Assembly (NCBI RefSeq): GCF_001667035.1 | Contig: NZ_LZIR01000127.1 | Location: 62,001 to 126,000 of the forward strand | Direction: 5' to 3' | DNA: 64,000 nucleotides | DNA from: Mycobacterium sp. 852002-51057_SCH5723018 | GTDB taxonomy: Bacteria; Actinomycetota; Actinomycetes; Mycobacteriales; Mycobacteriaceae | Shown here: piece after piece, positions 57,854-64,000 of the stretch | Numbering within the stretch: position 1 is the first letter of the stretch | Layout of the letters: each line of letters opens with the position of its first letter | Program-made: the position numbers and the translations under genes | The notes under the pieces: generated by a model | The model's database searches: none | What the model was told of the DNA's origin: nothing | Seen by the model: only the letters and a program-made list of their open reading frames with translations

Positions 57854-58867
57854 ATGCCCACTCATCAAGCCGTCCGGATACAGTCCGCGGGCGGCCCGCT
57901 GGAGCTCGCCGAGGTCGAAACGCGGACGCCCGGTCGCGACGAGGTGCGCCTGACGGTCACCGCGTGCGGCATATGCGGAACCGACCGCGCCTTCGTTCAC
58001 GGTGGCTTCCCGAACATTTCCTGGCCGCTGACTCCCGGGCACGAAATCGCCGGGACGATAGCCGAACTCGGCGAGGGCGTCGAAGATTTCGCGGTGGGTG
58101 ACCGTGTCGGCGTCGGCTGGTTCGGGGGATGCTGCTACCGGTGCGACCCTTGCCGCAAAGGCATTTTCATTCACTGCGTGAATGGGAAGGTCCCGAGTTG
58201 GCAGTATCCCGGTGGCTATGCGGAATCGGTGACGGTGCCGGCCAGCGCTATGGCCCGGATTCCGTCGGAACTGTCCGATGTCGAAGCCGCGCCCCTGGGG
58301 TGCGCCGGGGTCACAACCTATAACGCGCTGCGCCACACGAAGGCGTTGCCCGGTGACCGGGTGGCGATTCTCGGCGTCGGCGGTCTCGGCCACCTCGGCG
58401 TGCAGTTCGCGCGCGCGATGGGGTTCGAGACCATCGCCATCGCCCGCGGCACCGGTAAAGCCGACGATGCCCGCGAGTTGGGCGCCCACCACTACATCGA
58501 TTCCACCGCCGGCGACGTCTCCGAAGCGCTGCGGGCGCTGGGCGGGGCGGCGGTGGTCCTGGCGACCGCCGGCAACTCCCAGGCCATGGCCGACACGGTC
58601 GGCGGCCTGCTGCCCCAGGGTGAGTTGATCACGATCGGCGTGACCCCCGACCCGCTGCCCATCAGCCCCGCGCAGCTGATAACCCCCGGGCTCAGCATCG
58701 TGGGCCATCCCTCCGGCACGGCCAAAGACGTCGAAGACACCATGCATTTCGCGGTCTTGTCGGGTGTGCGGACGTGGACCGAAGAATTGCCGCTGTCGCA
58801 GGCGGCCGAGGGTTATGCGGCATTGGAGCAGGGGCGGGCGCACTACCGCACCGTTCTGACGATGTGA
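57854..58867 (+). CDS. Zinc-dependent alcohol dehydrogenase
   Basis: 337 residues, medium-chain dehydrogenase. CGICGTDRAFVHGG and LTPGHEIAGTIAELG carry catalytic-Zn ligands; GGCCYRCDPCRKGIFIHC the structural-Zn Cys set; VAILGVGGLGHLGVQFAR binds NAD(P). Nine bases after the P450, so an operon in which it could oxidise the alcohol made by the P450 to an aldehyde. Closest to class III/fatty-alcohol-type enzymes; substrate inferred from context. Confidence 0.9.
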   Translation: MPTHQAVRIQSAGGPLELAEVETRTPGRDEVRLTVTACGICGTDRAFVHGGFPNISWPLTPGHEIAGTIAELGEGVEDFAVGDRVGVGWFGGCCYRCDPCRKGIFIHCVNGKVPSWQYPGGYAESVTVPASAMARIPSELSDVEAAPLGCAGVTTYNALRHTKALPGDRVAILGVGGLGHLGVQFARAMGFETIAIARGTGKADDARELGAHHYIDSTAGDVSEALRALGGAAVVLATAGNSQAMADTVGGLLPQGELITIGVTPDPLPISPAQLITPGLSIVGHPSGTAKDVEDTMHFAVLSGVRTWTEELPLSQAAEGYAALEQGRAHYRTVLTM

Positions 58868-58880
58868 CTACAGTCGGCCT

Positions 58881-59429
58881 GTGACCGACCGGTGGACCCT
58901 GGACGCGTCCCACGGTGAGTTGATGATTCGCACCGGCGTCACGGGCCGGGCGGCACGCATGGGCCATCGGCTCACCATTGCGATGCGGCGCTGGCACGCC
59001 ACGGTCGACTGGGCCGGCGGCGAACCGGTCACCGCGGAGCTGGCCGTCGAGATCGATTCGTTCGAGGTGATGCGCGGCGAGGGCGGGGTAAAGGGACTGT
59101 CCGGGCCGGAAAAGGCGGTGGTGAAGTCGAACGCGTTGAAGTCGCTGGACGCCGGCCGCTATCCCGAAATACGTTTCGCCACAGACCTTATCGACAGGAT
59201 CGACGACGGGTACCGCCTCGCCGGCACGCTGCACATCCGCGGGAAATCCCGGAAGCACGTAATCGACCTGCGCATAGAGGATCTCGGTGACGCGTGGCGG
59301 ATGTCGGCCGAATCCAGCGTTCGGCAAACAGATTACGGCGTCAAGCCGTACTCACTGCTGATGGGCTCGGTGCAGGTCGCCGACAGCGTAGCGGTGTCCT
59401 TCACCGCGGTTCACGCCAAGGGCGACTGA
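58881..59429 (+). CDS. YceI-family lipid-binding-like protein (Rv1890c-like)
   Basis: 182 residues, one YceI domain: DRWTLDASHGELMIRTGVTGRAARMGHRL at the start, VKSNALKSLDAGRYPEIRFAT and RLAGTLHIRGKSRKHVIDLRI follow the eight-stranded barrel pattern. No signal peptide, so cytoplasmic or on the membrane inner face. GTG start 6 bases after TACAGT (58869-58874), so likely leaderless. Isoprenoid or lipid ligand by family. Confidence 0.85.
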   Translation: MTDRWTLDASHGELMIRTGVTGRAARMGHRLTIAMRRWHATVDWAGGEPVTAELAVEIDSFEVMRGEGGVKGLSGPEKAVVKSNALKSLDAGRYPEIRFATDLIDRIDDGYRLAGTLHIRGKSRKHVIDLRIEDLGDAWRMSAESSVRQTDYGVKPYSLLMGSVQVADSVAVSFTAVHAKGD

Positions 59430-59445
59430 ACTCGGGCGGCCGCTC

Positions 59446-60564
59446 CTAGGGCGTCGGCGAGTGCGCCGAATCGCCGGCGTCGCCGGGTATGTGCTCGAGA
59501 ACCCTTGTCAGATAAGGCTGCCGGGCATTCGGATCCGACTGCTGCTCGCCGCCGGCGCCGTCCTGGTCCGCGGCCGTCGCCGCGTCGGGAGCCGGCTCGC
59601 TCGTGGGCGCCTTCGATGGACGCGCGGGTGGCGTGGCCTCCGGTGGCGGGGCAACGGCGGGCGCAACGGCCTCGGCGACCTGCGGTGCCGGCGCGTGCAC
59701 CACGTGCTTTGCCGGCGACGGCGCGCTGGCCGGGCCCAGCTGAATACCCACCGCGAGCGCGAGCGAGGAGACGAAGGTGATCGCGCCGGCGGCCACTGCG
59801 GCGCCGGCGTAGGACAACTTCCGTGGCGGCGACGACGCGGGTGCGGCGGCGGGTTCGCTGACATGCGCCACCAGCTGATCGTCGGTGAACTCGGTGCTCG
59901 ATGCCGCGGCCAGCGCCGCGCCCCGCGCGATCGTCACCTGGGCCATGGTCTGCGCGAAAACCGGTACCGGCAAGGCCTTTTCGAGCTGCCAGGAGAAGCC
60001 ATTGATCTCGCTGTCGGGACCGACGACAACCACCCCGCCGGGACGCCATCCGTCTCGATCGAACATCCCGCGCAGCCAGCAGCTCAGGCCGTCGAGGCCG
60101 CCGCGCACCTGCTTGGTGGCCGTTTGCGTCTCGCCCTCACGGGTGTCGACCATGACGACCGTCGCCGACTCGTGTTCGAGGACGCACACCGCGGTCTGCT
60201 GGTAACCGATGACGGGGGCGATGGCCTCGGCCAGGGTCTCGACCGCATCGAGCAAGCGGACTGGCACCACGTTGTCGAAGCCTGCATCGGTCAACGCCTC
60301 AACCACCAGCGCCGCCTGCGCGGCGGCGTCGTCGCTCCACGTCAGCCCGACGAGCCGCAGATGGTGATCGCTGGCGGCCGCCAGCGCGTCCACCCGTAGC
60401 ACCTCGTCCGTCACTTGCCCGGCGGTACTGACGGCGGGCACGCCACGCCCGGCGCGCACACCCATTTCTTGGTGGTCCAGGATCGTGCCGTCAGCGTCGT
60501 GCCCTTCAGCGAGGACCCAGCCGACGGTGGTCGGCGTCAGTGATAGCCCCAGTACCGTATCCAA
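59446..60564 (-). CDS. DUF7159-type protein with one membrane helix (Rv1887-like)
   Basis: 372 residues. An N-terminal ribonuclease-H-like domain (MDTVLGLSLTPTTVGWVLAEG; LRLVGLTWSDDAAAQAALVVEALT; CVLEHESATVVMVDTREG) covers about 1-225, then one transmembrane helix (AGAAVAAGAITFVSSLALAV, about 250-270) and a long Pro/Ala-rich tail. This three-part build is typical of actinobacterial DUF7159 proteins. Position and length agree with Rv1887. Function unknown. Confidence 0.8.
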   Translation of the reverse strand: MDTVLGLSLTPTTVGWVLAEGHDADGTILDHQEMGVRAGRGVPAVSTAGQVTDEVLRVDALAAASDHHLRLVGLTWSDDAAAQAALVVEALTDAGFDNVVPVRLLDAVETLAEAIAPVIGYQQTAVCVLEHESATVVMVDTREGETQTATKQVRGGLDGLSCWLRGMFDRDGWRPGGVVVVGPDSEINGFSWQLEKALPVPVFAQTMAQVTIARGAALAAASSTEFTDDQLVAHVSEPAAAPASSPPRKLSYAGAAVAAGAITFVSSLALAVGIQLGPASAPSPAKHVVHAPAPQVAEAVAPAVAPPPEATPPARPSKAPTSEPAPDAATAADQDGAGGEQQSDPNARQPYLTRVLEHIPGDAGDSAHSPTP

Positions 60565-61251
60565 ACTTGCACCTCAATCGTTCCCGGACCTCCGTCGCCC
60601 TCAGCCGCTATATCACGCAGCATGAAGCTCGCTGGTGTGGCGGTTCGTGAGAGCCGGAAAAGACCGGGATGTGGTCTCCATCGGCTTGCTCCGTGTGAGC
60701 CTACGCGGTCGGAGCGGGTTCGGCTGCACCGGTGTGGAATAGTCGTCAAACTCGCGGGCCGATGCGGCGAAAGCGCCTGGCCAGGCGACCCATCCGATGC
60801 ACCCGGTCGCCCAAAGGTGCAGGTGACGCGCCGATGTTGGATGTCCGGCAAGGCTTTACGCGCCGGACCGCGGACCTTCGTTTTCGGCGCCGGGAAATTC
60901 TTTCGTCATCGTCATCGTCATCGACGGTTCGGGGCCGCCAATCGAACGGATGGCCGACCGCTCTCCCGCGCCGCCGCTGCGCAGGTTGTCGATATCGGCT
61001 CGGCCATTTCGATTTTGAAGCGCTCTGCCGCTTGTCGGGGGCTACACGCGCACGGCCCCCGCCTGGCGTTTTCTGCTCGGCGGGCCGCCGCGACGCGTTC
61101 ATCGGGGCGCGAGGTCCCGTTACCCGAGTAGCGAAATTCGGAGAAGAAACCGATACAAGACTGAGATAACCCCGCGTCTCAATCGACATTTGACGCATTT
61201 ACACGGTAAATTCCTGCCGTGAGCACGACACTAGCGACAAGGGGCGCAGGT
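60565..61251. other. Long leader region upstream of fbpB, no convincing gene
   Basis: About 690 bases between the DUF7159 gene and fbpB. Open frames here have coding character typical of shadows and no ribosome site. It holds a (CGTCAT)3 run at 60904-60923 and, near the end, TAAATT (61207-61212), a -10 whose start site would be at or near the GTG at 61219; a Shine-Dalgarno AAGGGG stands before the fbpB ATG. Confidence 0.55.
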
Positions 61252-62244
61252 ATGACAGACGTGAGCGAGAAGATCCGGGCCTGGGGGCGCCGGCTTTTGG
61301 TCGGTGCGGCAGCGGCTGTCACCCTGCCGGGCCTGATCGGTCTTGCCGGCGGAGCGGCGACCGCGGGGGCGTTCTCGCGGCCCGGCCTTCCCGTGGAATA
61401 CCTGCAGGTGCCGTCAGCTGGAATGGGACGCAACATCAAGGTCCAGTTCCAGAGCGGAGGCAGCGGCTCTCCTGCCGTATATCTGCTCGACGGCCTGCGG
61501 GCCCAGGACGACTACAACGGCTGGGACATCAACACGCCCGCGTTCGAGTGGTACTACAAGTCGGGCCTGTCGATCGTCATGCCGGTCGGCGGGCAGTCCA
61601 GCTTCTACGCCGACTGGTACGGTCCGGCCTGCGGTAAGGCCGGCTGCTCCACGTACAAGTGGGAAACCTTCCTGACCAGCGAGCTGCCCAGCTACCTGGC
61701 CTCCGAGAAGAGCGTCAAGTCCAACGGCAGCGCTGCGGTCGGCATCTCCATGTCCGGCTCCTCGGCGCTGATCCTGGCCGCCTACCACCCGGCGCAGTTC
61801 ATCTACGCCGGCTCGCTGTCGGCCCTGATGGACCCCTCCCAGGGAATGGGGCCCTCCCTGATCGGTCTCGCGATGGGTGATGCCGGCGGTTACAAGCCCG
61901 ACGCCATGTGGGGTCCGTCGAGCGACCCGGCGTGGCAGCGCAACGACCCGACGATTCAGGTCGGCAAGCTGGTCGGTAACAACACCCGACTCTGGATCTA
62001 CTGCGGTAACGGGACGCCGTCGGAACTGGGTGGGGCCAACATGCCCGCCGAGTTCCTGGAGAACTTCGTGCGCAGCAGCAACCTGAAGTTCCAGGACGCC
62101 TACAACGGGGCCGGCGGCCACAATGCGGTGTTCAACTTCAACGCCAACGGCACGCACAGCTGGGAGTACTGGGGAGCACAGCTCAACGCCATGAAGCCCG
62201 ACCTGCAGGGCACCCTGGGTGCCAGCCCGGGTGGCGGCGGATAA
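61252..62244 (+). CDS. fbpB: Antigen 85B mycolyltransferase
   Basis: 330 residues. Transfers mycolic acids to trehalose and arabinogalactan at the cell wall; also binds fibronectin. Signal peptide of 40 residues (TDVSEKIRAWGRRLLVG...GGAATAGA), then FSRPGLPVEYLQVPS, which begins the mature chain. VYLLDGLRAQDDYNGWDINTP, SMSGSSALILAAYHP (catalytic Ser126 of the mature protein) and GTHSWEYWGAQL with the catalytic His match Ag85B (Rv1886c). Translation from ATG 61252 behind AAGGGG; the in-frame GTG 61219 is a possible leaderless start. Confidence 0.96.
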   Translation: MTDVSEKIRAWGRRLLVGAAAAVTLPGLIGLAGGAATAGAFSRPGLPVEYLQVPSAGMGRNIKVQFQSGGSGSPAVYLLDGLRAQDDYNGWDINTPAFEWYYKSGLSIVMPVGGQSSFYADWYGPACGKAGCSTYKWETFLTSELPSYLASEKSVKSNGSAAVGISMSGSSALILAAYHPAQFIYAGSLSALMDPSQGMGPSLIGLAMGDAGGYKPDAMWGPSSDPAWQRNDPTIQVGKLVGNNTRLWIYCGNGTPSELGGANMPAEFLENFVRSSNLKFQDAYNGAGGHNAVFNFNANGTHSWEYWGAQLNAMKPDLQGTLGASPGGGG

Positions 62245-62264
62245 CTCCCGCTCGCTTCAGCATC

Positions 62265-62302
62265 GCTACTGCGCCTGACGGCACACCGTCGGGCGCAGTA
62301 GC
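62265..62302. terminator. 17-bp hairpin between fbpB and the convergent gene
   Basis: Arms at 62265-62281 and 62286-62302 pair fully except for one G-T wobble, around a CACA loop. It begins 21 bases after the fbpB stop and ends 14 bases before the stop of the opposite gene, so it can end both transcripts. No T run. Confidence 0.75.
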
Positions 62303-62315
62303 GCGTTAGTGCCCC

Positions 62316-62894
62316 TTAGCCGGTTCTGGGCAATTGATCGGTGATATCGACCCAGCTGGTCGCGTCCTTGCGGTGATCGTTCATGTTGCGGCACTGACCA
62401 TAGATGCGCAGGACACCCATACCAGGGGCGTCGCTTTGGCGGGAAACCATCACGGTGACGGCGTCCTTGGACAGGGTTTTGGCCAACGCGCGATCGCCGG
62501 GCGGTAGAGCCTCGGCCCAGCCATGGTCGACGAGCGTCGCCGCGATCTCCGTGAAGTAGGCGTCGGCGGGTGCGGAGGCCGGCAGCGTGAAGGTCACGTA
62601 CACCGCGCCTTGGTACGGCGGGTCGTCGCGGTCTTTGCACGACATCAGCGTGTAGCCCGCCGACGCCGTCCGCAGCCCGGTCATGGTGACGATCTGTTTG
62701 GCCGACTCGACCACCTGAGCCGCGGATTGCTCGTCGGTGACCGGATCGGCGGGATGGTCGAGCACATCGGCCGGCGTCGTGTGCAGCCGGTCCACCGAGA
62801 TGATGACGCCGCCCAGTAGCAGGCATGCCCCCAGCGCGGCCGCGGTCAGCGCGCGAACGTGCGTCGAGCGAAACCAGTGGGCAGTCCGAGACAT
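62316..62894 (-). CDS. Membrane-anchored exported protein, unknown
   Basis: 192 residues. One N-terminal transmembrane or signal segment (ALTAAALGACLLLGGVIISVD, about 16-36) is followed by an extracytoplasmic domain with YTLMSCKDRDDPPYQGAVYVTFTLPA and ITVMVSRQSDAPGMGVLRIYGQCRNM; two Cys may form a disulfide. No family recognised. Divergent from the chorismate mutase gene, 35 bases apart. Confidence 0.75.
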   Translation of the reverse strand: MSRTAHWFRSTHVRALTAAALGACLLLGGVIISVDRLHTTPADVLDHPADPVTDEQSAAQVVESAKQIVTMTGLRTASAGYTLMSCKDRDDPPYQGAVYVTFTLPASAPADAYFTEIAATLVDHGWAEALPPGDRALAKTLSKDAVTVMVSRQSDAPGMGVLRIYGQCRNMNDHRKDATSWVDITDQLPRTG

Positions 62895-62929
62895 CAGCGG
62901 CCAGGCTAACCCGGGAGGGGGCCAGAATC

Positions 62930-63514
62930 ATGGTCATGACCGGCACCCACCGGCCACCGCGCGGCCGCCGGGCCTGCGTTCTGCTGGCCGCGCTCGCGAC
63001 CACGATGGTGGCGCCGCAGGCGCGTGCCGATCCCGCCGGCCCGTTGACCGGGTTGGTGGACGCCGCCGCTCAGCGGCTGCAGCTCGCCGAGCCGGTGGCC
63101 GCGTTCAAGTGGAACACGCACGGTTCCATCGAGGATCCCGTGCGCGTGCAGCAGGAACTCACCAAGCTGGGCGCTGACGCGACCGCCGAGCACATCGACC
63201 CCGGTTACGTCACCCGGATCTTCGGCGACCAGATCAACGCCACCGAGGCGGTCGAATACGGCCGGTTCACGCAGTGGAAGCTGAACCCCGCGGCCGTGCC
63301 GGGCGCGCCTGACCTATCGGCGTCGCGGTCCACCATCGACGGCCTCAACCAGACGATGCTGACCGCGATCGCGGCCGACTGGGACCTGTTGCATTCGCCG
63401 GGGTGCGCCGCGGAGCTCGAGGCCGCCAGGGGCGAGGTCGTTGCTGCCCGGCAACTCGACGGCCTGTACCAACAAGCCCTCGCTTTCGCGACCCAGTCGT
63501 ATTGCCAGGGCTAA
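62930..63514 (+). CDS. Secreted chorismate mutase (Rv1885c-like)
   Basis: 194 residues. Converts chorismate to prephenate outside the cytoplasm. Signal peptide RACVLLAALATTMVAPQARA, then an AroQ-gamma-type all-helical chain: LTGLVDAAAQRLQLAEPVAAFKW, DPVRVQQELTKLGADATAEHIDPGYVTRIFGDQI, FTQWKLNPAAVPGAPDLSASRS with catalytic Arg/Lys positions, and two C-terminal Cys (SPGCAAE, SYCQG). Matches *MtCM. GGGAGGGGGCC precedes ATG 62930; ATG 62936 is close by. Confidence 0.92.
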   Translation: MVMTGTHRPPRGRRACVLLAALATTMVAPQARADPAGPLTGLVDAAAQRLQLAEPVAAFKWNTHGSIEDPVRVQQELTKLGADATAEHIDPGYVTRIFGDQINATEAVEYGRFTQWKLNPAAVPGAPDLSASRSTIDGLNQTMLTAIAADWDLLHSPGCAAELEAARGEVVAARQLDGLYQQALAFATQSYCQG

Positions 63515-63635
63515 TTTATTTATTTCTCACCAATTTCTAAAGCTCGCATTCGCCTGGTAACGAGCCAATCTCGCTGATAGAGCGAGTATCTCGCGACATT
63601 TTCGAATAGGTAACACTTCGGACACGCCCGCCGAA

Positions 63636-64000
63636 ATGTCTGGCATGAGAAAACTCTGCAAGCCTCTCGTCAAGTACGCCATGGTCGGCGGGATCGTTGC
63701 AGCCTCGCTGACGTCAGCCACCGGCGTCGCCAACGCCGCCCCCACAGGCGTTGCCACAGCCCCCAACTGGGACGCAATCGCGCAGTGCGAGTCCGGCGGC
63801 AACTGGCACGCCAACACCGGAAACGGCGAATACGGTGGGCTGCAATTCAAGCCGGGTACCTGGGCCCAGTACGGCGGCGTCGGCAACCCGGCGGCCGCCT
63901 CCCGCGAGCAGCAGATCGCCGTGGCCAACCGGGTCTTCGCGCAGGAGGGCGTGGAGGCCTGGCCGAAGTGCGGCGCCGAATCGGGTCTTCCGATCGCGTG
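63636..64000 (+). CDS. rpfC: Resuscitation-promoting factor RpfC (3' end outside window)
   Basis: 121 residues visible. Signal peptide (KLCKPLVKYAMVGGIVAASLTSATGVANA), then PNWDAIAQCESGGNWHANTG with the catalytic Glu, EYGGLQFKPGTWAQYGGVGNP and KCGAESGLPIA: the lysozyme-like Rpf domain of RpfC (Rv1884c), which cleaves peptidoglycan to wake dormant cells. Start ATG 63636 (MSGMRKL) or 63645. Cut by the window edge. Confidence 0.93.
   Translation, partial: MSGMRKLCKPLVKYAMVGGIVAASLTSATGVANAAPTGVATAPNWDAIAQCESGGNWHANTGNGEYGGLQFKPGTWAQYGGVGNPAAASREQQIAVANRVFAQEGVEAWPKCGAESGLPIA

Noticed and set aside
60904..60923. (CGTCAT)3 microsatellite
   Set aside because: Too short to call a functional repeat; listed only as part of the intergenic description.
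60622..61131. 169-codon open frame upstream of fbpB
   Set aside because: Arg/His-rich, no ribosome site, no recognisable domain; looks like chance in GC-rich DNA.
61190..61212. TTGACG plus TAAATT as a full fbpB promoter
   Set aside because: The two boxes are only 11 bases apart, so they cannot be one sigma-A promoter; only the -10 is kept as a candidate.
1..64000. CRISPR array, tRNA/rRNA genes, intact insertion sequence or prophage
   Set aside because: No repeat-spacer pattern, no tRNA cloverleaf, and no transposase, integrase or phage gene was seen; the only mobile-type trace is the 13E12 fragment.

Overview
The window is high-GC actinobacterial DNA, and its gene content and order are those of a slow-growing Mycobacterium. 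Antigen 85B, a secreted chorismate mutase and a resuscitation-promoting factor sit side by side at the right end. From there leftwards the order follows, from memory, the M. tuberculosis block running from about Rv1884c to Rv1932 (rpfC, chorismate mutase, fbpB, YceI, nitronate monooxygenase, an alcohol dehydrogenase, dtd, a macro-domain gene, cinA, nanT, aao, lppC, fadB5, aceA2, the Rv1922-type lipoprotein, fadD31, an SDR, a PfpI/AraC pair, tpx). It is not M. tuberculosis: there are no PPE genes, aceA2 is one intact reading frame, katG-furA is absent from its usual place, and many accessory genes are inserted. A member or relative of the M. avium complex is the best guess.

Layout. 1-4.1 kb: an epimerase (cut by the window edge), an epoxide-hydrolase-like protein, an acyl-CoA-dehydrogenase-like flavoprotein, a small secreted protein, a NYN protein and a DUF4333 lipoprotein. 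4.1-7.9 kb: tpx, a GlxA-type regulator with a second PfpI protein, then a SnoaL protein and an SDR divergent from a KstR-type box. 7.8-11.2 kb: DUF2071, a membrane-anchored protein and fadD31. 11.2-15.2 kb: a leftward run of two SDRs, a DUF899 protein, an ECF sigma factor and a coupled DinB/maleylpyruvate-isomerase-like protein. 15.3-18.5 kb: an AtoE-type transporter and an amidase/allophanate hydrolase behind two palindromes. 18.5-25.2 kb: a serine hydrolase lipoprotein, an SRPBCC protein, a Gln-rich exported protein, a flavin monooxygenase, secreted proteins, an LLM oxidoreductase and two related exported peptides. 25.4-32 kb: aceA2, a metallo-beta-lactamase-fold protein, an ArsR/SRPBCC pair, a frameshifted fadB5, SRPBCC and lppC. 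32-38.7 kb: an accessory block where katG-furA lies in M. tuberculosis, with TetR/Mpo1-like and hydrolase genes around a shared operator and an acyl-CoA ligase between two paralogous genes. 38.8-48.6 kb: mostly conserved genes, plus an enoyl-CoA hydratase, an amidohydrolase and a collagen-like protein. 48.6-60.6 kb: a Baeyer-Villiger monooxygenase/alcohol dehydrogenase operon, a universal stress protein, a 13E12-family remnant, a nitronate monooxygenase with a KstR-type box, and a CYP125-like P450 followed by an alcohol dehydrogenase. 61-64 kb: fbpB, an exported protein, chorismate mutase and the start of rpfC.

Functionally the window is rich in lipid, steroid and ketone oxidation (acyl-CoA/AMP ligases, crotonase, P450, monooxygenases, dehydrogenases, glyoxylate shunt), with many small START-like proteins and exported factors. 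No RNA gene, CRISPR array or intact insertion sequence was seen. Many genes lack a Shine-Dalgarno but have a TANNNT -10 hexamer 6-9 bases before the start codon, the usual look of mycobacterial leaderless transcripts.
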